NCBI RefSeq assembly: GCF_009689585.1
Contig: NZ_AP018694.1
Location: 3,673,001 to 3,737,000, forward strand
Source of the DNA: Aquipluma nitroreducens
Lineage (GTDB): Bacteria; Bacteroidota; Bacteroidia; Bacteroidales; Prolixibacteraceae
Direction: 5' to 3'
DNA length: 64,000 nucleotides
The notes beneath the pieces are model-generated. The model saw nothing but the letters and a program-made list of their open reading frames with translations. It had not been told where the DNA came from and ran no database searches. Below are positions 36,370-45,543 of this stretch, one piece after another. A program made the translations under genes and the position numbers. Positions within the stretch are counted from its first letter, which is position 1; each line of letters starts with the position of its first letter.

Positions 36370-37566
36370 TTACTGTTGTTTGTAAAATTCAACTAACGCT
36401 TCGGCTTGCGATAAATTATCATATTTTTCCTGAATAAATCCAATTGCATTAGTACCAATCCGATCAGAAAGTGAGCGGTCGGTAATCAATTGATTGATGG
36501 CTTCGGTAAAGCTGTCGGCGTCATTGGCTATCAAAATATTTTTTCCACTTTCAGTTGGAATTCCTTCAGTCCCAATATCGGTTGTTACTATTGGTTTACC
36601 GAGCGCCATACCTTCAATAATCTTGATTCGCATACCGCTTCCTGAGAAAAGCGGAACAACCATAACAGCCTTAGAATTAATAAAATCGTAGGCGTCATTT
36701 ATTTCGCCCAAATACACAACTCCATCCAGTTTTATAATTCGTTCGAACCATTCAGGGGCATTTCTTCCGGCAAGATAAAACTTCAAATCCGGGTTTTCCT
36801 GATGTATTTTAGGCCAGCAATGATTGAAAAACCAGATCAATCCTTCCTGATTCGGGGCCCAATCGAGCGCCCCAATGTGAAACAAAGAGGGGAACTCCAG
36901 TTTTCGGGCAGTTGGAACAAGCGAGGCAAAATCAATACCGGTTTGTGAGGTATGACGTGGTTTGGTATTGCCCAACTTATCGAGGATTATTCCGTCACGA
37001 TCGGTAATTGGTACAAGTAAGTCGTAGGAATTAAGATAACTGATCTCGAATCGTTTAATCCGCTTTGAAAGATTCCGAAGATATTTTGAGCGAAATCCAT
37101 CAGATAATGTGGCCGTCCGCTCCCAAATTTCGTATTCGATATTGTGAGCGCGGTAGACAATCAAAGCTTTCGAATATTCACGGATAACAGGGATGTATGG
37201 ACAAAGATATAATCCTTCAAGCTGGATAACATCGAATGTTTTTTCGGTCAGCAGTTTGGCCAGTTCATTGCTAAATTCGTCGGAAATAAACCGTTGTGCA
37301 TTGTACGGAAGCTTAGAGAAGAGTAGGTTAAGTGTAGCTTCTAACCAATTGATTGATGCCGGCACTTCAACCAGACGAAAATCGGCCTTGCTTTTCACAT
37401 CGTCAGGCATATCTTTAATGCGAATATGATGTTTGGAAGTATTCATACTCAACACAGTTACTTCGTGCCCAAGCATCGAAAATCCCTTCGTCATGTTTAA
37501 ACAGGCGATGGCTCCTCCATCTTTTGGAGGCCATGGAACTTTATTCATCAATTGAAGTATACGCAT
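36370..37566 (-). CDS. Family 4 glycosyltransferase
   Basis: 398 residues with the GT-B fold. The N-terminal part begins MRILQLMNKVPWPPKDGGA, typical of enzymes that act on lipid-linked acceptors. The C-terminal nucleotide-sugar-binding part has PLFSGSGMRIKIIEGMALGK with the conserved Glu and TTDIGTEGI. It sits between an LptF/G-type permease gene and a GT2 gene, all on one strand with gaps of five to seven bases; the three probably form one operon for surface glycan or LPS. Confidence 0.9.
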   Translation of the reverse strand: MRILQLMNKVPWPPKDGGAIACLNMTKGFSMLGHEVTVLSMNTSKHHIRIKDMPDDVKSKADFRLVEVPASINWLEATLNLLFSKLPYNAQRFISDEFSNELAKLLTEKTFDVIQLEGLYLCPYIPVIREYSKALIVYRAHNIEYEIWERTATLSDGFRSKYLRNLSKRIKRFEISYLNSYDLLVPITDRDGIILDKLGNTKPRHTSQTGIDFASLVPTARKLEFPSLFHIGALDWAPNQEGLIWFFNHCWPKIHQENPDLKFYLAGRNAPEWFERIIKLDGVVYLGEINDAYDFINSKAVMVVPLFSGSGMRIKIIEGMALGKPIVTTDIGTEGIPTESGKNILIANDADSFTEAINQLITDRSLSDRIGTNAIGFIQEKYDNLSQAEALVEFYKQQ

Positions 37567-37573
37567 CGATCTA

Positions 37574-39049
37574 TTATTCAGGTTTATGACGATTAAAAAA
37601 TCGAACTTTTGTCAGACGTTTAAAAAGAGCCTGATAGCTTTCTATATTCATAACTCCGGAATCGGTTGCCGCCTTATAAGTCAGCCAAATACCCAGTGGA
37701 AGAAAAACAAACGAGGCAAGCCACATTCCTCCGACCATTGACCAGGCATCTTCCCGGGCAAATTTCTCTCCGGTAATCATCAAAATATAGTAAGCTATAA
37801 ACATTAATATGGACACAACTACCGGCATGCCCAGCCCACCTTTCCGAATAATGGCCCCAAGAGGTGCACCTATAAAAAAGAAGATCAAACAGGCAAACGA
37901 AAGGGTAAACTTACGGTGCCACTCCATGGCGTAACTATTCAGCGATTTCTTTCTCATATACATTTCGTCGAATTGCTGGGTAAGCGCTAAGGAGTTACTT
38001 CGAACATTACCGATAACGCGCTGATAAAGAGCGGCCTTCTCGAAGGTGCTCAATGCTGCAATAGTTTTATCGAAATCGACGATACTATCTGGTTTAATGT
38101 TAGGATTAATTCGAAGTGAATCTATTGGATTAGACAACCACGAAACTTGCCGATTAACATCGCTGATGTAACTAAAGGCGGTCAAATACCTCCACAACTG
38201 AAGCTTATATTCTTTAAAAACAGAATCTCCCTGACTGGTGAGCTGCGAAACATTCATCATTTTTGAAGCTCCGGCATAGCGCTTTTCATCAATCCGGTTA
38301 AATTCAAAATCTTTCATGCTAATATTAATAACCTCTTTCTGAAACGATTCGCGCCGAAAAGGATACCGTTTTGCAGTACTTTGCCGGCTTTCTGTTCCTT
38401 CAGTATAATTTTGTCCGTTATATAGCGTGATTGACATGAATTTCTTATCCTGCGTTATTTCCATTTTACCTGAATCAGAAATCGATACATTTACATTTCC
38501 CTGGTTGTCGGCGTGGTTGTAAATCATCACATCGTAAAGCATGTTGTTGTTTTTCCCCTTACGTTCAACTTTAATACTGTAATTTTCCATATCATTACTG
38601 AAAACACCCTCCTTAATCACCATTTCAGGCTTTTGCTGTTTAACACTGTACATTAAAGTGTAAAATTTCAGGTTGGTTTTAGGCAAGATATTATTGGAAA
38701 AATAAAATGCGATTGAAGTAAGAATAAGAGCAACAACAAAAAGAGGTCGCATAATTCGAAATAATGAAATCCCTGAAGCTTTCATGGCGACCAGCTCGTA
38801 ATTCTCCCCCAAATTGCCAAAAGTCATGATTGAGGCCAACAGCATTGCCAGAGGGAAAGCAAGAGGAACAAGCCCAAATGACGCATACATCAACAATTCC
38901 GACACAATTCCCCAATCAAGTCCTTTTCCAACCAAATCATCAATGTATTTCCACAGAAATTGCATCAGTAGAATGAAAACACAGATGAAAAAGGTCATAA
39001 AAAAAGGACCCAGAAAACTTTTAATGATAAACTTATGTAATAGCTTCAT
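37574..39049 (-). CDS. LptF/LptG-family permease
   Basis: 491 residues. Three membrane helices at the N-terminus (to about 120), a long periplasmic beta-jellyroll region, and three helices at the C-terminus (about 375-475, with FFIGAPLGAIIRKGGLGMPV) are the LptF/G layout. These proteins extract LPS from the inner membrane together with the LptB ATPase. Many Bacteroidota have one or two such genes, and which of F or G this is cannot be told. First gene of the run with the GT4 and GT2 genes. Confidence 0.93.
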   Translation of the reverse strand: MKLLHKFIIKSFLGPFFMTFFICVFILLMQFLWKYIDDLVGKGLDWGIVSELLMYASFGLVPLAFPLAMLLASIMTFGNLGENYELVAMKASGISLFRIMRPLFVVALILTSIAFYFSNNILPKTNLKFYTLMYSVKQQKPEMVIKEGVFSNDMENYSIKVERKGKNNNMLYDVMIYNHADNQGNVNVSISDSGKMEITQDKKFMSITLYNGQNYTEGTESRQSTAKRYPFRRESFQKEVINISMKDFEFNRIDEKRYAGASKMMNVSQLTSQGDSVFKEYKLQLWRYLTAFSYISDVNRQVSWLSNPIDSLRINPNIKPDSIVDFDKTIAALSTFEKAALYQRVIGNVRSNSLALTQQFDEMYMRKKSLNSYAMEWHRKFTLSFACLIFFFIGAPLGAIIRKGGLGMPVVVSILMFIAYYILMITGEKFAREDAWSMVGGMWLASFVFLPLGIWLTYKAATDSGVMNIESYQALFKRLTKVRFFNRHKPE

Positions 39050-39388
39050 GCTTATGCTTGCATAATAAAACGTTTACAAAACTAAGGTATTTTGAAGAAT
39101 TAAAAAGTGAATCACAAACACCTTCAAAATTATTTTGAGCGCAAAACGAGAAATAGAGCTTTGCAGTTCCCATAAAACAGATTTTCTGAAATGAATTTGA
39201 AGGATAATGATTGGATATAAAAAACGAACCTGAAGCAGACAATAAACTGTTTATGAAAGAAGTGATAATACAAAAACAAATTGAATAGAGAATAGTCAGT
39301 CAGGAGGAATGGATTTATTAGTGGGGAAAAGCTAACTTGAAATTTGAAAGACGATTTTAAGCAGGGTAGTTGATCACGATGATGCCAA
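39050..39388. other. Intergenic region, no gene seen
   Basis: This 339-base AT-rich spacer lies between two minus-strand genes. The only open frames are low-complexity shadows rich in Phe, Tyr and Leu. It should contain the promoter of the LptF/G operon; no clear element was recognised. Confidence 0.6.
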
Positions 39389-39772
39389 TCAGGAGCCAAG
39401 TAAATGTTTCAGTTTCGATACTTGAGTATCCCAAAGATTACTGGTTTCATGGATTTCGTCTTCCTCGGCAAAATCAATAATAGTAAGCGAAACATCATTT
39501 GTCAGATCATCTTGATTAATAATAAACTCGAAATACAATTCATCTGCGTCATCGCCAACCCATTCGAACCTTACCATTTTATTTTCACGGTGAATCTTTT
39601 TTTCTGCAGTTTGACTTGCGTCTCCCCAAATGAATGTAAATAGATTTCCTTTTACACGAACATCATCAGCAAACCATTCGGTTAAGCCTGAGGCGGTACT
39701 CAGTCTGTTAAAGAGAACTTTGGGAGAGCAGTTGACAGTATATTCCAATTGTATTTGTGTTTTTTCAGCCAT
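39389..39772 (-). CDS. START-like domain protein
   Basis: 127 residues from the ATG reading MAEKTQIQLEY. KVLFNRLSTASGLTEWFAD is the AHSA1/SRPBCC-type helix-turn, and ENKMVRFEWVGDDADELYFEF the central strands; a compact form of this fold is common in Bacteroidota and annotated as a START-like domain. It should bind a hydrophobic ligand or act as a cochaperone; neither is proven. An in-frame ATG 21 bases upstream is possible. Confidence 0.8.
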   Translation of the reverse strand: MAEKTQIQLEYTVNCSPKVLFNRLSTASGLTEWFADDVRVKGNLFTFIWGDASQTAEKKIHRENKMVRFEWVGDDADELYFEFIINQDDLTNDVSLTIIDFAEEDEIHETSNLWDTQVSKLKHLLGS

Positions 39773-39894
39773 AGGTTCTTTGATTTTCTGCAATATATGT
39801 ATTTAAACAGAAAAAACAAGCCATCGAAAAAAATGTATCACAGATTTTTTTTTGATTTTTTTTAGCTTCGTCGATCAACAAATAAATAAAGTGC

Positions 39895-39902
39895 TATATT
39901 TG
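39895..39902 (+). promoter_or_regulatory. Probable -7 promoter element of tRNA-Met, TATATTTG
   Basis: TATATTTG fits the Bacteroidota TAnnTTTG element and lies 52 bases before the tRNA. No TTTG is present at the usual upstream distance. Confidence 0.5.
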
Positions 39903-39954
39903 CCACCGCAAAAAAGGAATGGAAGTTTCTTTTTTTAAGTTCAAAATAGACGAT

Positions 39955-40028
39955 GGCGAGGTAGCTCAGCTGGTTAGAGCGCGCGATTCATAATCGCGAG
40001 GTCGGCGGATCATGCCCGCCTCTCGCTA
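39955..40028 (+). tRNA. tRNA-Met (CAT), 74 nt, CCA not encoded
   Basis: Acceptor GGCGAGG/TCTCGCT with a G-T first pair, D arm GCTC/GAGC, anticodon arm CGCGA-TTCATAA-TCGCG, T arm GGCGG/CCGCC, discriminator A. The stem lacks the three G-C pairs of an initiator, so it is elongator Met or the Ile-lysidine type, which sequence alone does not separate. The T loop reads ATCATGC instead of TTCRANN. Confidence 0.9.
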
Positions 40029-40035
40029 CTTAAAA

Positions 40036-40078
40036 ATGAAGCAGTTAAGAAATTTTCTTAACTGCTTCATTATTTTTA
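40036..40078 (+). terminator. Terminator after tRNA-Met
   Basis: ATGAAGCAGTTAAGAAA and TTTCTTAACTGCTTCAT form a 17-bp perfect stem, followed by TATTTTTATTT. It starts eight bases after the tRNA. Confidence 0.92.
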
Positions 40079-40113
40079 TTTCTTTTGCGTTTTAATGATA
40101 TCAACCGCTAAAG

Positions 40114-40150
40114 AAAAAAATCCCTGTCCGAATTTCCGACAGGGATTTTT
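40114..40150 (-). terminator. Terminator after dnaK
   Basis: On the minus strand AAAAATCCCTGTC and GACAGGGATTTTT form a stem with a 9-nt loop and a long T tract. It lies about 50 bases past the dnaK stop; A/T runs on both sides could also stop readthrough from the tRNA. Confidence 0.92.
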
Positions 40151-40196
40151 AATTTATAATTTTTGTACTTCGGTCTTTTGACTTCAGTCTTCTAAT

Positions 40197-42107
40197 TTAT
40201 TTGACTTCTTCAAAGTCAACATCAGTTACTTCACCGTCCTGTTTGTTGCTAGCGCCAGCGTTGGCTTGTTGTCCGGCATTCGGATCAGCCTGGGCTCCAC
40301 CAGCCGCTTGTGCATTATACATTTCCTGAGATGCAGCCTGGAAAACGGTGTTCAGTTCAGCAGTTGCTGTATCGATAGCTGCAATATCCTGTGCGGCATG
40401 TGCAGCTTTCAGCTTAGTCAATGCTTCTTCTATCGGAGCTTTTTTGTCGGCTGGTAATTTGTCACCAAATTCTTTCATTTGCTTGTCGGTCTGGAAAATC
40501 AGACTGTCGGCCTGGTTCAACTTGTCAACTTTTTCGCGTGCAGCCTTGTCTGATGCTTCGTTGGCAGCCGCTTCGTCGCGCATACGCTTAATTTCGGCAT
40601 CACTTAAGCCTGAAGATGCTTCAATACGAATCGACTGCGATTTTCCGGTTGCTTTATCCTTAGCCGTTACGTGCAGAATACCGTTGGCATCAATATCGAA
40701 AATTACTTCAATTTGAGGAACACCGCGTTGTGCTGGTGGTAGACCGTCAAGATGGAATTTACCGATGGTTTTATTTCCTGCAGCCATTGGGCGTTCGCCT
40801 TGCAATACATGGATTTCAACCGATGGCTGATTATCACTGGCTGTTGTAAATGTTTCAGTTTTCTTGGTTGGAATGGTTGTGTTTGATTCGATTAAACGAG
40901 TCATCACGCCGCCCATAGTTTCAATACCCAAAGAAAGTGGAGTTACGTCAAGTAACAATACATCTTTTACTTCTCCGGATAAAACACCACCTTGAATAGC
41001 AGCTCCAATAGCCACAACTTCGTCGGGATTTACACCTTTTGAAGGCGCTTTTCCGAATAATTCCTGTACCTTATCCTGAACAGCAGGTATACGGGTTGAA
41101 CCACCCACCAGAATTACTTCGTCGATGTCGCTTGCTTTTAAACCTGCGTTTTGCAATGCTTTGCGGCAAGGTTCAACTGTAGCCTGAATCAGTCTGTCGG
41201 CCAGTTGTTCGAATTTAGAGCGAGTCAAGGTTTTTACCAAGTGCTTTGGAATTCCGTTAACCGGCATAATGTAAGGCAAATTGATCTCAGTTTGGGTTGA
41301 GCTCGATAATTCAATTTTTGCTTTTTCTGCAGCTTCTTTCAACCGTTGTAAAGCCATTGGATCCTGACGCAGGTCAATCCCTTCATCTTTTTTGAATTCG
41401 TCAGCAAGCCAGTCAATAATTACGTGGTCGAAGTCGTCACCACCCAGATGGGTATCGCCATCGGTTGATTTTACTTCAAATACACCTTCGCCTAATTCAA
41501 GAATTGAAATATCGAAAGTACCGCCACCAAGGTCGAATACCGCGATTTTCATTTCGCGGTGCATTTTATCTAATCCGTAAGCCAAAGCAGCAGCAGTTGG
41601 CTCGTTGATGATACGACGGACATTCAATCCAGCAATTTCGCCGGCTTCTTTGGTTGCCTGACGCTGTGAATCGTTAAAATAAGCAGGAACGGTAATAACG
41701 GCTTCGGTTACTTCCTGACCCAAATAATCTTCAGCGGTTTTCTTCATTTTCTGAAGAATCATAGCCGAAATTTCCTGAGGTGAATATTTACGGTCTTCAA
41801 TAACTACACGTGGCGTGTTGTTATCACCCTGAGCAACTGCATAAGGAACTCGTTGAATTTCTTTAGCCAGGTTCGAAAAACTTTCACCCATCAATCGTTT
41901 GATGGAATAAACAGTTTTTGCAGGATTTGTGATCGCCTGGCGTTTTGCCGGATCACCTACTTTACGTTCGCCGTTTTCAACAAAACCAACGATTGATGGT
42001 GTAGTACGTTTGCCTTCGCTATTTGGGATAACAACAGGCTCGTTACCTTCCATAACAGATACACACGAGTTGGTGGTACCTAAGTCAATTCCAATAATTT
42101 TTCCCAT
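40197..42107 (-). CDS. dnaK: Chaperone protein DnaK (Hsp70)
   Basis: 636 residues, the family's normal length. The ATPase domain opens with [17 protein letters not shown] and contains [18 protein letters not shown] and [13 protein letters not shown]. The substrate-binding domain follows the [14 protein letters not shown] linker region. The tail is Ala/Gln/Gly-rich and ends [11 protein letters not shown], the usual bacterial DnaK end. It folds and refolds proteins with DnaJ and GrpE. Those genes are not adjacent, and no CIRCE element was seen upstream. Confidence 0.98.
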   Translation of the reverse strand: MGKIIGIDLGTTNSCVSVMEGNEPVVIPNSEGKRTTPSIVGFVENGERKVGDPAKRQAITNPAKTVYSIKRLMGESFSNLAKEIQRVPYAVAQGDNNTPRVVIEDRKYSPQEISAMILQKMKKTAEDYLGQEVTEAVITVPAYFNDSQRQATKEAGEIAGLNVRRIINEPTAAALAYGLDKMHREMKIAVFDLGGGTFDISILELGEGVFEVKSTDGDTHLGGDDFDHVIIDWLADEFKKDEGIDLRQDPMALQRLKEAAEKAKIELSSSTQTEINLPYIMPVNGIPKHLVKTLTRSKFEQLADRLIQATVEPCRKALQNAGLKASDIDEVILVGGSTRIPAVQDKVQELFGKAPSKGVNPDEVVAIGAAIQGGVLSGEVKDVLLLDVTPLSLGIETMGGVMTRLIESNTTIPTKKTETFTTASDNQPSVEIHVLQGERPMAAGNKTIGKFHLDGLPPAQRGVPQIEVIFDIDANGILHVTAKDKATGKSQSIRIEASSGLSDAEIKRMRDEAAANEASDKAAREKVDKLNQADSLIFQTDKQMKEFGDKLPADKKAPIEEALTKLKAAHAAQDIAAIDTATAELNTVFQAASQEMYNAQAAGGAQADPNAGQQANAGASNKQDGEVTDVDFEEVK

Positions 42108-42411
42108 TTTATGATATTTTTAAACTTGTTATTTTCAATAAGAATTAATCACGAGCAGTTTCTATTCAATCGCTATGCCATAAATCTTCCCGACTAATAT
42201 TTGGTAAATTTGGCATTCTAAAGTTTTGGCAGGGGATGATCTTGACAGAATGCGTGACAAAAAGACAGCGAAAACAGTCGGGAGTTCCACGACGAGAGTC
42301 TGAAGGCAGTTGCTAAAAAACAGAAAGTAGCGATTGTGTCAGAATTTTTAATTTATCAGATTGCTGAATTATCAAAATAACTAACTTCAACCCATCATAA
42401 ACCATCAAACA
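42108..42411. other. Divergent promoter region between dnaK and the HGSNAT-like gene
   Basis: This 304-base spacer holds both promoters. No ORF, RNA gene or CIRCE-type inverted repeat was recognised. A TAAATTTG occurs on the plus strand near 42.2 kb but has no suitable upstream partner. Confidence 0.5.
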
Positions 42412-43527
42412 ATGAAAAATAAACCAACACAGGCAGTTCCGCGCGAACGCCTTTTTTCACTCGATGCACTTCGTGGATTTGATATGTTCTGGATAACTGG
42501 CGGAGGTTATCTGGTTGCAGTTTTGGCAAAATATACCGGAGCTGGCTGGCTGAAAGTCCTTGCAGATCAAATGGAACATGTTGAATGGGCTGGCTTCCAT
42601 TTTGAAGACCTTATTTTCCCGTTGTTCATGTTTATCAGTGGAGTTGCAATTCCTTTTGCTCTGATTTCAAAGTTAGAGAAGAAGGTTCCGAAGGCTGAAT
42701 TGGCCAAAAAAGCTGTAAAACGTGGGCTTACACTTGTTTTGCTCGGAATGGTGTATAATGGCGTGTTCAGTGACGGATTTGAAAATCCACGTTTCGCTAG
42801 CGTGCTCAGTCAAATTGGACTAGCGTATTTGTTTGCTTCGTTAATTGTCATTTACAGCAAAACCTTCAAAGACAGGCTGTATTGGTTAGGCGGTATTCTC
42901 GTTGGATATGGCATCGTACAATTGTTAATTCCGGTTCCCGGCATTGGTGCAGGCGTTTTAACTCCTGAAGGTTGCATAAATGGGTATATCGATCGCGCCA
43001 TTTTGCCTGGACGATTACACGGAGGGGTATTCGATCCTGAAGGCCTTTTGTGTATTTTTTCGGCTATTGCTATTACATTAATGGGAACTGTGGCTGGTCA
43101 TTTTTTGCGCGATAAAACCACAACTGATCAGCAGAAAGTCAAAACCCTTTTGATTATTGGAGCTTCCACCATTGTAGCGGCATTACTTTTGAGTACATTT
43201 TATCCGATCATCAAGAAATGCTGGACTACACCTTTTAATTTACTTGCCGGTGGTATAGGTTTTATCCTGATGGCCACGTTTTATTGGATCATTGATGTGA
43301 AAGGATGGAAAAAGTGGTCTTTTTTCTTCCGGGTTATCGGGATGAACTCCATTTTTATCTATCTGCTTTACGATATGGTTAATGTGGGCAGCATTACAAA
43401 ATATGTGCTGGGCTGGACTGTTTTATGGGGCGATTTCGGAATGGTCGTGAATGTTGTCGGGAGCATCATGATTGTATGGTCGCTGCTCTATTACATGTAT
43501 AAAAAGAATATTTTCCTGAGGGTATAA
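42412..43527 (+). CDS. Heparan-alpha-glucosaminide N-acetyltransferase-like membrane protein (DUF5009)
   Basis: 371 residues with about ten membrane helices. RLFSLDALRGFDMFWITGGG at the N-terminus and EWAGFHFEDLIFPLFMFISG are the hallmarks of the YeiB/HGSNAT-like DUF5009 family; the conserved His is in the second motif. Human HGSNAT acetylates glucosamine ends with acetyl-CoA across a membrane. The bacterial substrate is unknown, though a cell-wall or polysaccharide amino sugar is likely. Single gene, followed by a terminator. Confidence 0.88.
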   Translation: MKNKPTQAVPRERLFSLDALRGFDMFWITGGGYLVAVLAKYTGAGWLKVLADQMEHVEWAGFHFEDLIFPLFMFISGVAIPFALISKLEKKVPKAELAKKAVKRGLTLVLLGMVYNGVFSDGFENPRFASVLSQIGLAYLFASLIVIYSKTFKDRLYWLGGILVGYGIVQLLIPVPGIGAGVLTPEGCINGYIDRAILPGRLHGGVFDPEGLLCIFSAIAITLMGTVAGHFLRDKTTTDQQKVKTLLIIGASTIVAALLLSTFYPIIKKCWTTPFNLLAGGIGFILMATFYWIIDVKGWKKWSFFFRVIGMNSIFIYLLYDMVNVGSITKYVLGWTVLWGDFGMVVNVVGSIMIVWSLLYYMYKKNIFLRV

Positions 43528-43540
43528 CCATTTTTCGACA

Positions 43541-43582
43541 TAACGAAAGAAGCCGGTTCGATTGAGCCGGCTTCTTTCGTTA
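43541..43582 (+). terminator. Terminator after the HGSNAT-like gene
   Basis: TAACGAAAGAAGCCGG pairs with GCCGGCTTCTTTCGTTA around a short loop, about 14 bases after the stop codon. The stem is long and nearly perfect; no long T run follows. Confidence 0.8.
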
Positions 43583-43829
43583 TATACCAGTGTTGTGTTA
43601 AGCTTCAAATATTCAGCATCTCATCCAAATGTAAGCAGATTCCAAAACAAGTCTTCGACGTGAGCTCTGTCGAACACTCAGAATGACTTTCAGTTATTAA
43701 GTACTTAATACAACGGTAAATATGGCTCAATTTGATTGCTTCGGTTGTTGTCGAATCATTTGTGCCAAACAAACCAGATATTCCAATCTATAAATTCTTA
43801 CTTTTGTAGCCAAATTGAATACAAAAGAT

Positions 43830-44645
43830 ATGTCAGTCCATAAAGAAATACGACGTGTTACAACACACACACTTTTGGAAATGAAGCTGAAAGGCGAAAA
43901 AATAGCTATGCTTACTTCGTACGATTACAGTATGGCTAAACTGGTTGATCAGGCAGGTATTGATATTATTCTGGTTGGCGACTCTGCTTCAAACGTGATG
44001 GCTGGTAATGAAACAACCTTACCAATCACGCTCGACCAAATGATTTATCATGGTAAATCGGTGGTTAAAGCGGTGAATCGCGCACTGGTGGTGGTCGATA
44101 TGCCATTTGGAACTTATCAGGGAAACTCTTTGGAAGCGCTGAATTCGGCCATCAAAATCATGAAAGTGACACACGCGGATGCTGTAAAAGTTGAAGGCGG
44201 CAAAGAAATCATCGAATCTGTCGAACGTATTTTGTCAGCTGGTATTCCGGTAATGGGCCATTTGGGACTGATGCCACAGTCGATTAATAAATACGGAACG
44301 TATACAGTTCGTGCCAAAGAAGAAGTTGAAGCACAGAAGTTAATTGAGGATGCTATTTTGCTTGAAGAAGCTGGTTGCTTTGCTATTGTGCTCGAAAAAA
44401 TTCCGGCTGAATTGGGCGCCAAAGTGTCGCAGGCATTAAAGATTCCGGTTATTGGCATTGGAGCTGGTGGCGGATGCGATGGCCAGGTTTTGGTTCTTCA
44501 CGACATGCTCGGAATCACCCAGACCTTTTCGCCCCGTTTCCTGAGAAGATATCTGAATCTGGCTGAAGAAATTCAAGGTGCTGTGAATTCCTATGTTCAG
44601 GATGTGAAATCACAGGATTTTCCAAACGAAAAGGAACAATATTAA
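43830..44645 (+). CDS. panB: 3-methyl-2-oxobutanoate hydroxymethyltransferase
   Basis: 271 residues from the ATG; a TTG 15 bases upstream is less likely. The TIM-barrel enzyme shows [37 protein letters not shown] with metal-binding Asp, [17 protein letters not shown] and [21 protein letters not shown]. It makes ketopantoate from 2-oxoisovalerate and methylene-tetrahydrofolate, the first committed step to pantothenate and CoA. No other pan gene is adjacent. Confidence 0.97.
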   Translation: MSVHKEIRRVTTHTLLEMKLKGEKIAMLTSYDYSMAKLVDQAGIDIILVGDSASNVMAGNETTLPITLDQMIYHGKSVVKAVNRALVVVDMPFGTYQGNSLEALNSAIKIMKVTHADAVKVEGGKEIIESVERILSAGIPVMGHLGLMPQSINKYGTYTVRAKEEVEAQKLIEDAILLEEAGCFAIVLEKIPAELGAKVSQALKIPVIGIGAGGGCDGQVLVLHDMLGITQTFSPRFLRRYLNLAEEIQGAVNSYVQDVKSQDFPNEKEQY

Positions 44646-44703
44646 GGGTTGCGGGATACGAGATGCGTGTTGCATGTTTTTTAACCCGAAACTCGCAACA
44701 TTT
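44645..44703. repeat. Intergenic hairpin repeat, ATGTTGCGAGTTTCG family (inverted copy)
   Basis: Read on the minus strand this spacer carries AATGTTGCGAGTTTCG near one end and CGCATCTCG and CCCGCAACCC at the other. It is the inverted relative of the element near 20.38 kb and can fold on itself through GGTTGCGGG and CTCGCAAC. Confidence 0.6.
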
Positions 44704-44746
44704 GTTTCCGACAGAGACTAAGCACGTATAAATAAATTTACAGGGA

Positions 44747-45436
44747 ATGGATATAATTTACGAAGACAATCATATTATCGCAGTCAACAAGGCTTGTGGA
44801 GAGATCGTTCAGGGCGACAAAACCGGTGATGTAACTTTAATCGACAAAGTAAAAGAATACATCAAAGAAAAATATAAAAAACCGGGAGATGTTTACCTCG
44901 GTTCACCACACCGTCTCGATAGGCCGACTTCCGGAGTCATCCTGTTTGCGCGCACAAGCAAAGCGCTTCTTCGCCTTAACGAAATGTTTCAGGATAAGGA
45001 AGCAATGAAAAAAACATACTGGGCTGTGGTCGATAAACTTCCGGAGTTGGAAGAAGGAACTTTGCACCACTGGCTGTTGAAAGATGAAGCGAAGAACAAA
45101 TCGCATGCCCATGACAAGGAGCGCAAAGGATCGAAAGAAGCCATCCTGGATTATCGTCATGTAGCCACGCTCAATCATTATCATTTGCTCGAAATCGATT
45201 TGAAGACGGGTCGTCACCACCAGATCAGGGCGCAGCTCAATCGGATTGGATTACACATCAAAGGAGACCTGAAGTACGGCGCTGCCCGTAGTAACGAGAA
45301 TGCCGGAATTCATTTGCACGCCCGCAAAATCGAATTTATTCATCCGGTAACCAAAGAGCCGATAAAGATTGTTGCCAAACCGCCGAAAGATCCAATCTGG
45401 AACGATCTGGCACAGATTGATTATCTGAAAGACTAG
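44747..45436 (+). CDS. RluA-family pseudouridine synthase
   Basis: 229 residues without an N-terminal S4 domain. YEDNHIIAVNKACGEIVQGD opens the catalytic domain; SPHRLDRPTSGVILFARTSK contains the catalytic Asp in HRLDR; LKTGRHHQIRAQL is the third conserved motif (RHHQIR). The short form is like RluA/TruC-type enzymes that modify tRNA or rRNA. The target cannot be assigned. Followed by a strong terminator. Confidence 0.95.
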   Translation: MDIIYEDNHIIAVNKACGEIVQGDKTGDVTLIDKVKEYIKEKYKKPGDVYLGSPHRLDRPTSGVILFARTSKALLRLNEMFQDKEAMKKTYWAVVDKLPELEEGTLHHWLLKDEAKNKSHAHDKERKGSKEAILDYRHVATLNHYHLLEIDLKTGRHHQIRAQLNRIGLHIKGDLKYGAARSNENAGIHLHARKIEFIHPVTKEPIKIVAKPPKDPIWNDLAQIDYLKD

Positions 45437-45475
45437 AAAAAAGTGATCAGCCGCAGTGGTCAGTAATAACAAATG

Positions 45476-45521
45476 AAAGGATTCCATCTCTTTTAAGAAA
45501 GATGGAATCCTTTTTTTTTTT
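45476..45521 (+). terminator. Terminator after the pseudouridine synthase gene
   Basis: AAAGGATTCCATCT and AGATGGAATCCTTT form a stem with a short loop, followed by an 11-T run. It stands between convergent genes. Confidence 0.95.
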
Positions 45522-45543
45522 GAGGAATTGCTTAAATCCGATT

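Noticed and set aside
39130-39399. Minus-strand ORF of 89 codons between the START-like and LptF/G genes
   Set aside because: Composition is dominated by Phe, Leu and Ser from AT-rich spacer, and it overlaps the START-like gene's end.
40348-40716. Plus-strand ORF of 122 codons inside dnaK
   Set aside because: Antisense shadow of dnaK, rich in Ser and Ala because of the dnaK codon pattern.
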